Below are positions 10,974 to 19,273 of a stretch of DNA of 64,000 nucleotides, in pieces. The stretch covers positions 212,853 through 276,852 of the forward strand of contig NZ_LVLC01000030.1 in assembly GCF_002092855.1 (NCBI RefSeq), given 5' to 3'. Positions within the stretch are counted from its first letter, which is position 1. Each line of letters begins with the position of its first letter. The position numbers and the translations under genes were made by a program. Origin of the DNA: Campylobacter concisus (GTDB lineage Bacteria; Campylobacterota; Campylobacteria; Campylobacterales; Campylobacteraceae). The notes below the pieces were generated by a model that was not told where the DNA came from, did no database searches, and saw only the letters and a list, made by a program, of their open reading frames with translations.

Positions 10974-11840
10974 ATGAGCAAGATAGATGAAATTTGCAAG
11001 TATTTGGACGCTAAATTTAGCTCAGACGGCAAGATACAAAGCGATATAAAGGAGCTATTTGTCTACCGAGCAAGCGTGCCGACCGAGTTTTTAACCGGCG
11101 TTTACGAGCCGGCGCTTTGCATGGTTTTTAAAGGCTCAAAACTGGCCAAAGTCGGTAATGATTTTTACGAGTACGATGAGCAGCGCTATCTGCTAGCCGC
11201 TACGCATATCCCCGCCGTTGCAAAGATCAAAGGCTGCCCGTATCTAGCCATAAAGATCAACTTTGAGCTAGAAGATATCTTGGGCGTGATCGAGAGTATA
11301 GGCGGCGCCGAGAGCAAAAAGGGTGAGTTTGCAGGGCTAGCTCTTGGGGTGGTAGACGATGAGCTGCTTGAAGCCGTATTTAAATTCATCCGTTTGCTAG
11401 AGCGTCCAAACGATGCTAAATTTTTAGCAAAGCTCGCGATAAAGGAAATTTTATACATACTCTTAAAGGGTGAAAACGGCGATTTCCTGCGCCAATACGC
11501 AATGCTAGAAACCATAGAAAACCGCGTTACGCGCGCTGCCAAAGAGATAAAATCAAACTACACCGAGGCGATAAATATCGAAAATTTAGCCAAAAAGCTT
11601 GGCATCAGCGCATCGTCGCTATATCATAACTTCAAGCGTATTACGGCGCTTAGTCCGCTTCAGTTTCAAAAAAAGATCCGTCTCGAAAAGGCAAAAAATC
11701 TCTTGATAAATCAAAATTTAGACGCCGCAGAGGCTGCATTTGCCGTCGGTTACGCGAGCCCTTCGCAGTTTAATAGGGAATACTCCAAGATGTTTGGCAT
11801 GCCTCCTAAGGCGCACGTCTTAGCCATAACGGGCGCTTAA
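10974..11840 (+). CDS. AraC-family transcriptional regulator
   Basis: 288 aa. The N-terminal half matches the AraC_N effector/dimerisation domain (TEFLTGVYEPALCMVFKG). The C-terminal 100 residues hold two helix-turn-helix motifs (NIENLAKKLGISASSLYHNF and AAFAVGYASPSQFNREY). GGAGG precedes the ATG. It is the first gene of the GC-richer cassette. By position it probably controls the aldo/keto reductase promoter 200 bp downstream, in response to an aldehyde, oxidant or similar compound (inference). Confidence 0.9.
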   Translation: MSKIDEICKYLDAKFSSDGKIQSDIKELFVYRASVPTEFLTGVYEPALCMVFKGSKLAKVGNDFYEYDEQRYLLAATHIPAVAKIKGCPYLAIKINFELEDILGVIESIGGAESKKGEFAGLALGVVDDELLEAVFKFIRLLERPNDAKFLAKLAIKEILYILLKGENGDFLRQYAMLETIENRVTRAAKEIKSNYTEAINIENLAKKLGISASSLYHNFKRITALSPLQFQKKIRLEKAKNLLINQNLDAAEAAFAVGYASPSQFNREYSKMFGMPPKAHVLAITGA

Positions 11841-11990
11841 ATTTAGTGCGAGCAGACCTTCTGTCTCTTTCGTTGATTTTATCTTCTAAGCCTCTTTTAT
11901 CTAAATTTACATTTTTGACCCACCATAACTACAAATTTTGATCTAAATTTTGCATTTTTTATAAAATTTGCAGAAATAGGCAATGATTTT

Positions 11991-12031
11991 GTAGGATCGT
12001 TCTACCTCCTTTTTTTAAAAACCGTTATAAT
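11991..12031 (+). promoter_or_regulatory. Promoter of the redox cassette with candidate operator
   Basis: TATAAT at 12026-12031 precedes the reductase ATG by 37 nt. A GTAG-N7-CTAC inverted repeat at about 11991-12005 lies near the -35 position, where an AraC-type activator would sit. No -35 consensus is evident, as expected for an activator-dependent or Campylobacter promoter. Confidence 0.4.
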
Positions 12032-12068
12032 CATTTCAGTTTAAAAATCAAAATTACAAGGAGCAAAA

Positions 12069-12938
12069 ATGCAGTATTTAACCTTAAACGACGGCAACAA
12101 AATGCCGATTTTAGGCTACGGAGTCTATCAGGTGGAGTCTGCGGAGGCTCAAAGATGTGTTGAGGATGCGATTGGCGTGGGTTACCGTCTCATCGACACC
12201 GCGCAGGCTTATCGCAACGAAGAGGGCGTTGGCGCGGCGGTTAAAACGGCGATAGCCGGCGGCGTGAAACGTGAGGAGCTTTTTATCACCACAAAGCTTT
12301 GGGTGAGCGACGTAAGCGAGGATAGAGCGCTAAAAGCCTTTGATGCGTCGATGAAAAAGCTAGGGCTTGATTATCTCGATCTGTATCTCATCCATCAGCC
12401 ATATAGCGACACCTACGGCGCGTGGCGAGCGATGAGTAGGCTTAAAAAAGAGGGTCGCATCCGCTCTATCGGCGTTAGCAACTTCTACGCTGATCGGATC
12501 GTCGATCTGTGCGAAAACAGCGTCGTCATCCCTGCGGTAAATCAGCTTGAGTGCCATCCGTTTTATCAGCGTGAAGCGTTAAAACGCGTACTTGATGGCT
12601 ACGGCATAGCATTTGAATCGTGGGCTAGCTTCGCCGAGGGTAAAAACGATATATTTAAAAATGCCGTGCTAAGTGGTATCGGTGAAAAATATGGCAAAAG
12701 CGCGGCTCAGGTTATTTTGCGCTGGCTAATTCAGCGCGGTATCGCCGTCATTCCAAAAAGCGTAAAAATCGAGCGAATGAGGCAGAATTTCGATATTTTT
12801 GATTTCGCGCTTGCGCCTGATGATATGGCTGCTATCGCTGCGCTGGATACAGGCAAGACGCTATTTTCCGACCACAGAGATGACAGCATGGTAAAACGGA
12901 TTATAAACTGGATGAAGGATAATACGCCAAAACAATAA
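12069..12938 (+). CDS. Aldo/keto reductase (2,5-diketo-D-gluconate reductase type)
   Basis: An NADPH-dependent carbonyl reductase with a TIM-barrel fold. The catalytic tetrad is visible: Asp43 and Tyr48 (DTAQAYRNE), Lys76 (TTKLW) and His109 (LIHQP). The cofactor segment IPKSVKIERMRQN is present. 289 aa is the family length. AAGGAGC precedes the ATG. Codons are visibly GC-richer than backbone genes. The likely role is reduction of reactive aldehydes or ketones in the cytoplasm, under the adjacent AraC regulator. Confidence 0.92.
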   Translation: MQYLTLNDGNKMPILGYGVYQVESAEAQRCVEDAIGVGYRLIDTAQAYRNEEGVGAAVKTAIAGGVKREELFITTKLWVSDVSEDRALKAFDASMKKLGLDYLDLYLIHQPYSDTYGAWRAMSRLKKEGRIRSIGVSNFYADRIVDLCENSVVIPAVNQLECHPFYQREALKRVLDGYGIAFESWASFAEGKNDIFKNAVLSGIGEKYGKSAAQVILRWLIQRGIAVIPKSVKIERMRQNFDIFDFALAPDDMAAIAALDTGKTLFSDHRDDSMVKRIINWMKDNTPKQ

Positions 12939-13013
12939 AAGCAGGCCTATTTTTCGATCACCGCGACCCGCAATGGGTCAAAAGACTAAATAACTATAAA
13001 TAAGGAGCAAGCA

Positions 13014-14135
13014 ATGAAAAAACGCGATTTTATGAAAATTTCAGTAGGAGGAGCAGTAGCTATGAGCAGTTTAAACGCAAAAGAAAACAATGCTGGCGAG
13101 AGGGTAGAAAAACTCAAAGTCCCATTCGCCAACCCGAGCAAAGAGGCTGCCGCAAATGCGGCTAAAAATCCGTTCGGCCTGGTTTACGGCGACGCGATAA
13201 GCAAAAACGAGGCGGGCAAGGTAAATTTGACGCCGGTAAGCTATAAATCTCGCGGCTTAGATATCGCGGCCAACGTCTATACGCCCGCAAATTTTGATCC
13301 TAACAAGAGTTACGCGGCCGTCGTCGTGGCGCATCCAAACGGCGGTGTGAAGGAGCAGGTAGCGGGTCTCTATGCGCAGCGCCTAGCGGAGCTTGGCTAC
13401 GTCGCGATCGCCTTTGACGCGGCTTATCAGGGCGCTAGCGGGGGTATGCCGCGCAACGTCGATACGCCTGCAAACAGGATCGAGGATATCCGCGCGGCAG
13501 CCGATTTTTTGCTTAAATTTAAAGGCGTAGATAGCGACCGTATCGGAGTGCTAGGCATCTGCGGAGGCGGCGGATATACGCTAAAAGCCGCGCAGACTGA
13601 TAAAATTTTCAAAGCCGTGGCGACGCTAAGTGCTTTTGATAGCGGACTAGCTAGGCGAAACGGCTTTTTGGATGCGCAAATTTCGACTATCCAGCAACGA
13701 CTAAAAGACGCTAGCGACGCACGCGCCAAAGAGGTGCTAACGGGCGAGGTTGAATACGTGCCGGATCCAAATTTAACCGACGAGGAGATAGCCAAAATCA
13801 CCAACGATCTTTACCGCGAGGGGCTAAAATACTACCACCGCACGCACGTGCATCCAAACTCCACCTTCGCCTACACCAAAAGCAGTCTGCTAGATCTCAT
13901 GAACTTCGACGCTGCGAGCAATATGGATCTAATCAATCAGCCGCTTTTGATGATGGTAGGCTCCAAAGCCGACAGCGCCTATATGAGCGAGCGAGCTTTC
14001 GCGGGCGCTAGCGGTACGCAGAAGAAGGAGTACTTTAAGATAGACGGAGCGCTACATATTGACACTTACTATAAGCCCGAATACGTGGACGTCGCGATGA
14101 AAAAACTAGCCCAGTTTTACGGAGAAAATTTGTAA
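13014..14135 (+). CDS. Exported alpha/beta hydrolase with Cys nucleophile
   Basis: The N-terminus KKRDFMKISVGGAVAMSS resembles a twin-arginine signal with Lys-Arg in place of Arg-Arg, so periplasmic export is likely. The hydrolase fold follows: VVVAHPNGG oxyanion strand, nucleophile elbow GICGGGG with Cys183 instead of Ser, acid in VGSKADSAY, and His in GALHIDTYY. A Cys nucleophile is known from dienelactone hydrolases. 373 aa. It lies 75 nt after the reductase with a good AAGGAGC site. Substrate unknown. Confidence 0.8.
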   Translation: MKKRDFMKISVGGAVAMSSLNAKENNAGERVEKLKVPFANPSKEAAANAAKNPFGLVYGDAISKNEAGKVNLTPVSYKSRGLDIAANVYTPANFDPNKSYAAVVVAHPNGGVKEQVAGLYAQRLAELGYVAIAFDAAYQGASGGMPRNVDTPANRIEDIRAAADFLLKFKGVDSDRIGVLGICGGGGYTLKAAQTDKIFKAVATLSAFDSGLARRNGFLDAQISTIQQRLKDASDARAKEVLTGEVEYVPDPNLTDEEIAKITNDLYREGLKYYHRTHVHPNSTFAYTKSSLLDLMNFDAASNMDLINQPLLMMVGSKADSAYMSERAFAGASGTQKKEYFKIDGALHIDTYYKPEYVDVAMKKLAQFYGENL

Positions 14136-14161
14136 AAACGAATAAAAACAAAGGGTATGCG

Positions 14162-14392
14162 GTAAAAATTTTTAGAATTGTTTTAGCTATTTTATTCGCT
14201 TTAAATTTAAGCTCGGCAAAGAAGCAAGCGATGATAAATTTTAACGAGCTTCCGCACGCGGCAAAGCTTAGCGGGGCGCTTAGCAACAAACAGCTAGCGC
14301 TCGTTAGCTTGGCTACTTATGCGGCGGCTGGCGATGCGGACAAACTAAAAGTCGCGCTGCAAAACGCAAGAGATGCCCTAAAAAGTCTTTAG
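14162..14392 (+). pseudogene. Remnant of a carboxymuconolactone decarboxylase-like protein
   Basis: An open frame without an upstream start codon reads a signal-like hydrophobic stretch (VKIFRIVLAILFALNLSS). It then reads helices with the family pattern SNKQLALVSLATYAAAGD and stops after ARDALKSL, well short of the usual CMD domain. The first ATG (14231) would give only 53 aa and lose the signal. It looks like a 5'- and 3'-truncated gene. CMD-type proteins commonly accompany cupin and flavodoxin genes in such cassettes. A functional short protein from ATG 14231 cannot be excluded. Confidence 0.5.
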
Positions 14393-14417
14393 CGGTTTTT
14401 GGTTCTAGGGGTTAAAT

Positions 14418-15347
14418 TTGAAAAAGTTTTTGATTTCGGCGCTATTTGCGGCAGCGTTAGCGGGAGGGCAAATGAACGATAATTTTACAAAAGAGAGCAA
14501 AATTTCAGACGTCGTCCATGATGCGGCATTTGGTGACTACGGCAGGCTGCTTTTTCCTACAGATGCTGGTTACTTTAGCGGCGGTAAGCTCGGCGAGCTA
14601 AATTTGACGTGGTACGAGCATATCGATGCCGATAAAACGGTTGAAATTTTAAACTATCTAAAAGATCGCGCCAAAGCCGGCAAGCAGGTATTTTACGATA
14701 TTTACTCAAATACCGAAAAAGCCGCCGATCCACGTAAAAATGATACTGGGCTTTTTTATTTTAAAGGCGAGCGGGGCAAGCCGTTTGCAGTGGTGGTCGC
14801 CGGAGGCGGCTTTGCCTATGTGGGCGCGATGCATGATAGTTTCCCGCACGCGCTTGAGCTTTCTAAAAAGGGCTACAACGCCTTTGCGTTGATCTACCGC
14901 CCGGGCGCTAGGAGCGGGACGCAAGACCTTGCTCGTGCGATTAGCTTTATTTTTGAGCACGCAAAGGAGCTTGAGGTGAGAGCGGAGTTTTATTCGCTGT
15001 GGGGCGGCTCGGCCGGAGCTAGGCTTGCGGCGATGCTGGGAAGCTACGGCACGCAGGCTTTTGAGCAGGGCTCGCATCCGCGACCTGCAGCCGTGATAAT
15101 GCAATATACGGGCTATTCGGATTTTACGCGAAACGATCCGCCGACCTTTGCCGTCGTTGGCGAAAACGACTGGATCGCAAGCCCCGGCGTGATGGAGAGA
15201 CGGATACGAAATTTAGCCGCTACGGGCGTTAAAACGCAGTTTCGTAGCTACGCAAATTTAGGTCACGGATTTGGCTTAGGCACCGGCACGGCAGCACAGG
15301 GCTGGCTGGATGAGGCGGTCAAATTTTGGCAAGAACAGATGAGATAA
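14418..15347 (+). CDS. Exported alpha/beta hydrolase (acetyl-esterase-like)
   Basis: A TTG start gives a typical signal peptide (KKFLISALFAAALAGG). The serine-hydrolase fold shows the oxyanion motif AGGGFAYVG, nucleophile Ser198 in WGGSAGARL, acid in VVGENDW, and His in NLGHGFGLG. 309 aa. The start is inferred because no ATG gives the signal peptide. It is periplasmic by prediction. It follows the CMD remnant and precedes the periplasmic flavodoxin, with GC-rich codons like its neighbours. Confidence 0.8.
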   Translation: MKKFLISALFAAALAGGQMNDNFTKESKISDVVHDAAFGDYGRLLFPTDAGYFSGGKLGELNLTWYEHIDADKTVEILNYLKDRAKAGKQVFYDIYSNTEKAADPRKNDTGLFYFKGERGKPFAVVVAGGGFAYVGAMHDSFPHALELSKKGYNAFALIYRPGARSGTQDLARAISFIFEHAKELEVRAEFYSLWGGSAGARLAAMLGSYGTQAFEQGSHPRPAAVIMQYTGYSDFTRNDPPTFAVVGENDWIASPGVMERRIRNLAATGVKTQFRSYANLGHGFGLGTGTAAQGWLDEAVKFWQEQMR

Positions 15348-15362
15348 AGGAAAGAAAATAAA

Positions 15363-15932
15363 ATGAAAAAATTAAGCAAAATAATGGCTGGAGCGCTTGC
15401 TATGTGTTCATTCGCGGCGGTCGAAAGTACAGCAGGAAATATAAAATTTGAGCCCCAAAAGACGCTCGTAGTCTATTTTTCAGCAGGCGGCAATACGGCT
15501 AGAGCGGCAAATTTAATAGCACAAAATTTAGGGGCCGAGATAGTCGAGCTAAAACCGGTGCAGCCCTACACGAACGCGGATCTAAACTACAACGATCCAA
15601 GAAGTCGCGTTAGCCGAGAGCATGATGATACGTCGCTTAGGAAAGTGCCTTTGGCTAACGCTAAAATCGAAGGCTGGGAGAGCTATGATGTCGTTTTCGT
15701 AGGCTATCCGATCTGGTGGCACGATGCTGCGTGGCCGATCGACGAGTTTATAAAAAATAACGATTTTAGCGGCAAAAAGTTGATCCCGTTTTGCACCGTT
15801 TATAGCTCAGGGCTTGAAAATAGCGATAAAAATTTAGCCAAGAAAGCAAACGGCGGCGAGTGGCTAGCGGGGAAGTGCTTCGGCGAGAGGCCGAGCGAAA
15901 AAGAGATAAAAGAGTGGCTTGCGAAATTTTAG
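15363..15932 (+). CDS. Flavodoxin-like protein with signal peptide
   Basis: After a signal sequence (residues 1-25, ending near STAG) comes a flavodoxin_4-type domain. YFSAGGNTARAA is the FMN phosphate loop, and VGYPIWWHDAAWP and CTVYSSGLENS are the isoalloxazine loops. 189 aa. A signal peptide on a flavodoxin is unusual but recurs in this type of cassette, where the protein may act as a periplasmic electron carrier or FMN-dependent quinone/flavin reductase (inference). It is probably co-transcribed with the upstream hydrolase (15-nt gap). Confidence 0.85.
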   Translation: MKKLSKIMAGALAMCSFAAVESTAGNIKFEPQKTLVVYFSAGGNTARAANLIAQNLGAEIVELKPVQPYTNADLNYNDPRSRVSREHDDTSLRKVPLANAKIEGWESYDVVFVGYPIWWHDAAWPIDEFIKNNDFSGKKLIPFCTVYSSGLENSDKNLAKKANGGEWLAGKCFGERPSEKEIKEWLAKF

Positions 15933-15946
15933 GCGACTTTTGCACT

Positions 15947-15980
15947 TTGGCTTTAAATTTGTGATTAAATTTAAAGCCAA
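15947..15980. terminator. Long inverted repeat after flavodoxin
   Basis: A perfect 14-bp stem (TTGGCTTTAAATTT and complement) with a 6-nt loop. There is no clear U-tract, so it may act as a terminator or mRNA-stabilising hairpin ending the operon. Confidence 0.55.
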
Positions 15981-16083
15981 CATAATGAAGATTTCTTAAA
16001 ATTTTAAATATGGCAGCGATTCTGCGTGCGTTAAATTAAACACACGGGAAAACATTGCGGAAAATATAAACAAAGGAGAAAGG

Positions 16084-16530
16084 ATGCAGGAAAAGCAAGT
16101 TTTAGTTAAAAAGGAAAATCTCGCCGTCTATGACAAGGTGAGCGATAAAATTTTTGCAGGCGGACTGCCTAAGGTCACGCTACTTTTCGGTGCAACGCCT
16201 TATGCAAACGCAGGAGCATCGCTAGTGCATTTTCCGCGCGGAGTACGCACGGCGTGGCACACGCATCCCGCAGGGCAAAATTTAATCGTAACGCAAGGTA
16301 AAATTTACACCGGCACGGCGGACGGAGTCGTACAAATCGCCCGTGCTGGCGATGCAGTGCTCTGTCCGCCTGGCGTCAAACACTGGCACGGAGCTGGACT
16401 GCGCGAAGACGGCGAGCATATCGCGGTAACCTTTGAAAAGGAGGGTAAAAGCGCAACGTGGCTGGAGCACCTAGGCCAGGATGAATACGAAAATTTGATT
16501 AAAAAGGCGGAAGAGGTAAGAGCAGGCTAA
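16084..16530 (+). CDS. Cupin-domain protein
   Basis: A 148-aa single cupin. Motif 1 is AWHTHPAGQNLIVTQG with metal-binding His residues. Motif 2 is PPGVKHWHGA. Such small cupins accompany CMD proteins and aldo/keto reductases and may bind a metal for oxidation or isomerisation of small organics. AAGGAGAAAGG precedes the ATG. It is the last gene of the cassette. Confidence 0.85.
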   Translation: MQEKQVLVKKENLAVYDKVSDKIFAGGLPKVTLLFGATPYANAGASLVHFPRGVRTAWHTHPAGQNLIVTQGKIYTGTADGVVQIARAGDAVLCPPGVKHWHGAGLREDGEHIAVTFEKEGKSATWLEHLGQDEYENLIKKAEEVRAG

Positions 16531-16574
16531 ATAATCAATACACGCTTTATATATTAAAATTATCAACCTCATAT

Positions 16575-16604
16575 AAGCTTTTAACGAACGATAGTTAAAA
16601 GCTT
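16575..16604. repeat. Perfect 11-bp hairpin downstream of cupin
   Basis: AAGCTTTTAAC and its exact complement flank an 8-nt loop. It lies 44 nt after the cupin stop and may terminate that transcript, but no U-tract follows on either strand. It is the first of three perfect hairpins in a 590-bp gene-free region. Confidence 0.55.
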
Positions 16605-16713
16605 CTAAAAAAACTTAAATATTTTATCAATAAAGATCATCTTTAGTAAAAAAGTTTTGTTTAAGCTGTATCTTTTCAAATAAAAATTTTTGCCCGTCTG
16701 GCCAAGACCTTAC

Positions 16714-16767
16714 AGCAAGCTCAAACTGAGCTTGCTAAGTAAGTTTATCAACATATAAAAATGTTGA
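16714..16767. repeat. Two adjacent perfect hairpins
   Basis: 16714-16736 is a 10-bp stem AGCAAGCTCA with a 3-nt loop. 16748-16767 is a 7-bp stem TCAACAT with a 6-nt loop. They lie just before the pentamer array. No gene is visible here. Confidence 0.55.
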
Positions 16768-16792
16768 TGCTTAATAGGGGTGAATCTAGATA

Positions 16793-17105
16793 ATTAAAGT
16801 GTATGGTAGCATAATTTTACGCAATGTTACATAAGGTAAAACCACGTAAAACACGTATAGTGAAGTACGGTAAGGTAAAACACGTATACTAAAGTAAAAC
16901 TATGTAAAATAGGTATACTTAAGTATAGTAATGTAAATTACGTATAGTAAAGTAAGTATACGTATTTTACGTATAGTAAAGTCACGTGAAGTATAGTTAA
17001 GTGAAGTTAGGTTAAGTATAGTAAGGTATAGTGAAGTAAAACACGTATACCTAAGTAAAACTATGTAAAACATGTATAGTGATGAAGTAAAGTTACGTAA
17101 TAAAA
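16793..17105. repeat. GT-led pentamer array (GTATA/GTAAA/GTGAA family)
   Basis: About 300 bp made almost entirely of short units starting GT. From 16971 to 17040 there are 14 consecutive perfect 5-mers (GTATA, GTAAA, GTCAC, GTGAA, GTATA, GTTAA and so on). Elsewhere units of 5 alternate with units of 9-10 (GTAAAACAC, GTAAAACTAT). A larger block near 16875-16914 recurs near 17036-17075. All frames are closed, so it is non-coding. It abuts the integrase stop. Function unknown; repeated protein-binding sites are one possibility. Confidence 0.85.
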
Positions 17106-17120
17106 TTATTATTAGATATA

Positions 17121-19073
17121 TTAGTAACTTACCATTTCAACTTTTGATTTTAAAACACTGGCATTTATATTTGTGGCATAGGTTCCTAATAAAATTTTAT
17201 ACTGTTTCTCATGTCCTACTATTTGAGCTATGATATTTGGCTCTACTTCTTGTTGGACAAGCGTATCTATAAAATAGTGCCTAAAAGAGTAAAAAGTCTT
17301 TTGCTTATCGCTACTTATTAGTTTTCGTTGTATTTGGGATCTAAAAATTTCAGAAAAGTCTTTATTGCTTACTTTAAAGATGCTTTTGTTTGTACTAGCT
17401 CTTTGTTTTACAAACTCCATTAGACCAAGCTCTATTAACTTACTATGCACTGGTACAAGCCTTATGGAATTTATGTTTTTGGTACTCTTGCCATCATCTC
17501 TATTTATGCTAAAGCAAAGCACATTATTGTGCTGCACAATGTCACGTGCTCTTAGCTGAACTATCTCATTTATCCTCATGCCACTATATGCTGCTATCAT
17601 GGTTATATAGTATAGATCATTTGCACTTATGCGTTTACTCGGTGTTGTGTTAGTTTCTTTAAAATTTTGGACTATTTTAAAGATAGTATTAGCTTCATCT
17701 TTGCTGTAAGGTAGCACCTTGCGCTCCATTGGATTGATCTCTACTTTTATATTTAGATCATTTACGATGCTCTTACTTATATAGTCACTGTTATAGCAAT
17801 ACTTAAAGAACTGAATAACTCTTATCATATATTTTTGTATGGTTACTTGTGATAGCTTGGGATCGTTTTTGCCTAAACTTATTATCTGCTCTAAGCTTTT
17901 GTCTTTATATTTGGCTTTTTGATTTAGCTTGGTTGGTATGAGAGATAAAGTATTTCTAAATTTAAGTAGATCATCTCGCGATATGGTTGTGATATCCTTG
18001 TTCGGATGAAAAAATTTAAACAATATATTGCCTACAATATTTACCAGATCCATAGTGCTACTTGACCACTTTTGACTAACGCTAGTATTAGCTGTAAAAT
18101 TTTCAAATGCTATTTTTAATGTGATGATCTCCCTACTCTCTACCTTTCTTTGACTAGGAGAACATGGTACTATCTCATATTCTTGTCTTATTTCATCATT
18201 TAAAATACCTACACTAAAGCTTTTATCACCTACTTTTATGCGTTTGCCTATGATGTGACTATCGCTAGTTAGTATCTGCTCTACGCTCCTCTCATCATCT
18301 TTAGTTTTTACTAGCTTAATGGGCGTGTTGAGTCCATATTGTTGCTTGGCAGTTGTCATTATGGCATGTGAGAAATTTTTAATTAAATTTTTCATACCTT
18401 CTTTATTGAGAGGTAGTCCATGTGTCTTATCAAGGGTTTCAATATTATCCTGAAAGCTATCTATATTGTTTGATTCAAATCTATGGTTTTCATCTTGTTT
18501 GTTTAAAAATTTAAGCTTTTTAGAAACAAGATTTGCACTCTTATCAAGCTTTGATATAAGATAGTTTAGTGACAATATATGTTTTTCAAGCAAGGTTTGA
18601 GCTATACTGGCTTTATCATCTTGATCTATTGCTTCATCTAAGTTATTAGATAAAATTTTGGCTTTATTTATCAAGGCCTCATTGCTTTGCTTGAGCAATT
18701 CAGGAAAGCTGTCATTTTTTAAGGCTTCTTTGAAGTGCCGATTTAGTGCATCTGCAAAGTCAATATCTATCTTTTTATCATAAAACGAATGCTCTTTTAT
18801 GCTCTTGTCTACCTTTGCCTGCATAAAACTATCAACTAATGAATCTATAATTCCTTGATTCAATTTCATGTCCACTGCCTTTGTTATGAGATAAATATAT
18901 CTATCATAAATTCTAGCAGATTTTCTGGCTTTTAATATGGAACAAGTCCCCAAGGAGAAACTTAGCTCTCTTGAACAATTAAAAACTTTTCTTGCTTTTG
19001 GGGTGATGACACTTCGGTAGTAATAAATTCCATTACGATTTTTTAAATGCACCATGCTTCTGTAGTGGAACAA
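17121..19073 (-). CDS. Tyrosine recombinase/integrase of island 1
   Basis: 650 aa. An N-terminal DUF6538-like segment (MVHLKNRNGIYYYRSVI) and a long helical linker precede a core-binding domain and the catalytic domain. The Arg is about residue 500 (SGMRINEI), the box II Arg about 598 (SFRHYF), His about 621 (VGHEKQ) and the nucleophile Tyr about 632 (LLGTYA). The box II histidine is replaced by Tyr595. It should drive insertion into and excision from tRNA-Met. ATG 19055 is an alternative start. It reads inward from the right end, with arm-like repeats overlapping its 5' end. Confidence 0.92.
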   Translation of the reverse strand: MFHYRSMVHLKNRNGIYYYRSVITPKARKVFNCSRELSFSLGTCSILKARKSARIYDRYIYLITKAVDMKLNQGIIDSLVDSFMQAKVDKSIKEHSFYDKKIDIDFADALNRHFKEALKNDSFPELLKQSNEALINKAKILSNNLDEAIDQDDKASIAQTLLEKHILSLNYLISKLDKSANLVSKKLKFLNKQDENHRFESNNIDSFQDNIETLDKTHGLPLNKEGMKNLIKNFSHAIMTTAKQQYGLNTPIKLVKTKDDERSVEQILTSDSHIIGKRIKVGDKSFSVGILNDEIRQEYEIVPCSPSQRKVESREIITLKIAFENFTANTSVSQKWSSSTMDLVNIVGNILFKFFHPNKDITTISRDDLLKFRNTLSLIPTKLNQKAKYKDKSLEQIISLGKNDPKLSQVTIQKYMIRVIQFFKYCYNSDYISKSIVNDLNIKVEINPMERKVLPYSKDEANTIFKIVQNFKETNTTPSKRISANDLYYITMIAAYSGMRINEIVQLRARDIVQHNNVLCFSINRDDGKSTKNINSIRLVPVHSKLIELGLMEFVKQRASTNKSIFKVSNKDFSEIFRSQIQRKLISSDKQKTFYSFRHYFIDTLVQQEVEPNIIAQIVGHEKQYKILLGTYATNINASVLKSKVEMVSY

Positions 19074-19083
19074 AAGTGGGACA
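19064..19083. repeat. Right-end arm-like repeats of island 1
   Basis: AGTGGAACA and AGTGGGACA follow one another with an 11-bp period beside the integrase start. The same two 9-mers occur at 9115-9144 and 43237-43266. Confidence 0.7.
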
Positions 19084-19158
19084 CTCGACTAATGCTTATT
19101 GGAAAAAGTTGTTTGTAGTGGCGATGTAGCAGGGCTTTAAGCGATATTTTAAAATTTA

Positions 19159-19207
19159 TCTCATAAGCCGGAGGTCGGGAGTTCAAGTCTCCCCCGTGAC
19201 ACCATAA
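19159..19207 (+). repeat. attachment core, copy 2
   Basis: 49 bp identical to 9001-9049. It lacks the tRNA 5' half, so it is not a tRNA gene. It is the junction between islands 1 and 2. Confidence 0.93.
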
Positions 19208-19273
19208 ATACCTAAACTACGATGTTTCTACAATATTATATTGCAGTCACCTTTCATGAAATATAGCTTAATG

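Larger units (their letters stand above)
9001..19158. mobile_element. Island 1: mobilisable element in tRNA-Met
   Basis: Bounded by attachment cores 1 and 2. It carries a MobV-type relaxase near the left end, a GC-richer metabolic cassette in the middle and a tyrosine integrase at the right end reading inward. It has no conjugation apparatus, so it would need a helper for transfer. AGTGGAACA/AGTGGGACA repeat pairs lie near both ends. Confidence 0.88.

Noticed and set aside
14706..15104. 132-aa minus-strand ORF inside the esterase gene
   Set aside because: It lies antisense to a complete alpha/beta hydrolase with catalytic motifs and has no features of its own.
16793..17105. CRISPR array
   Set aside because: Units are 5-10 bp with no constant repeat and no spacers, and no cas genes are nearby.
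19159..19207. Second and third tRNA-Met genes (also 43124-43171)
   Set aside because: Only the 3' half is present; acceptor 5' strand, D-arm and anticodon 5' stem are missing, so they are attachment cores.
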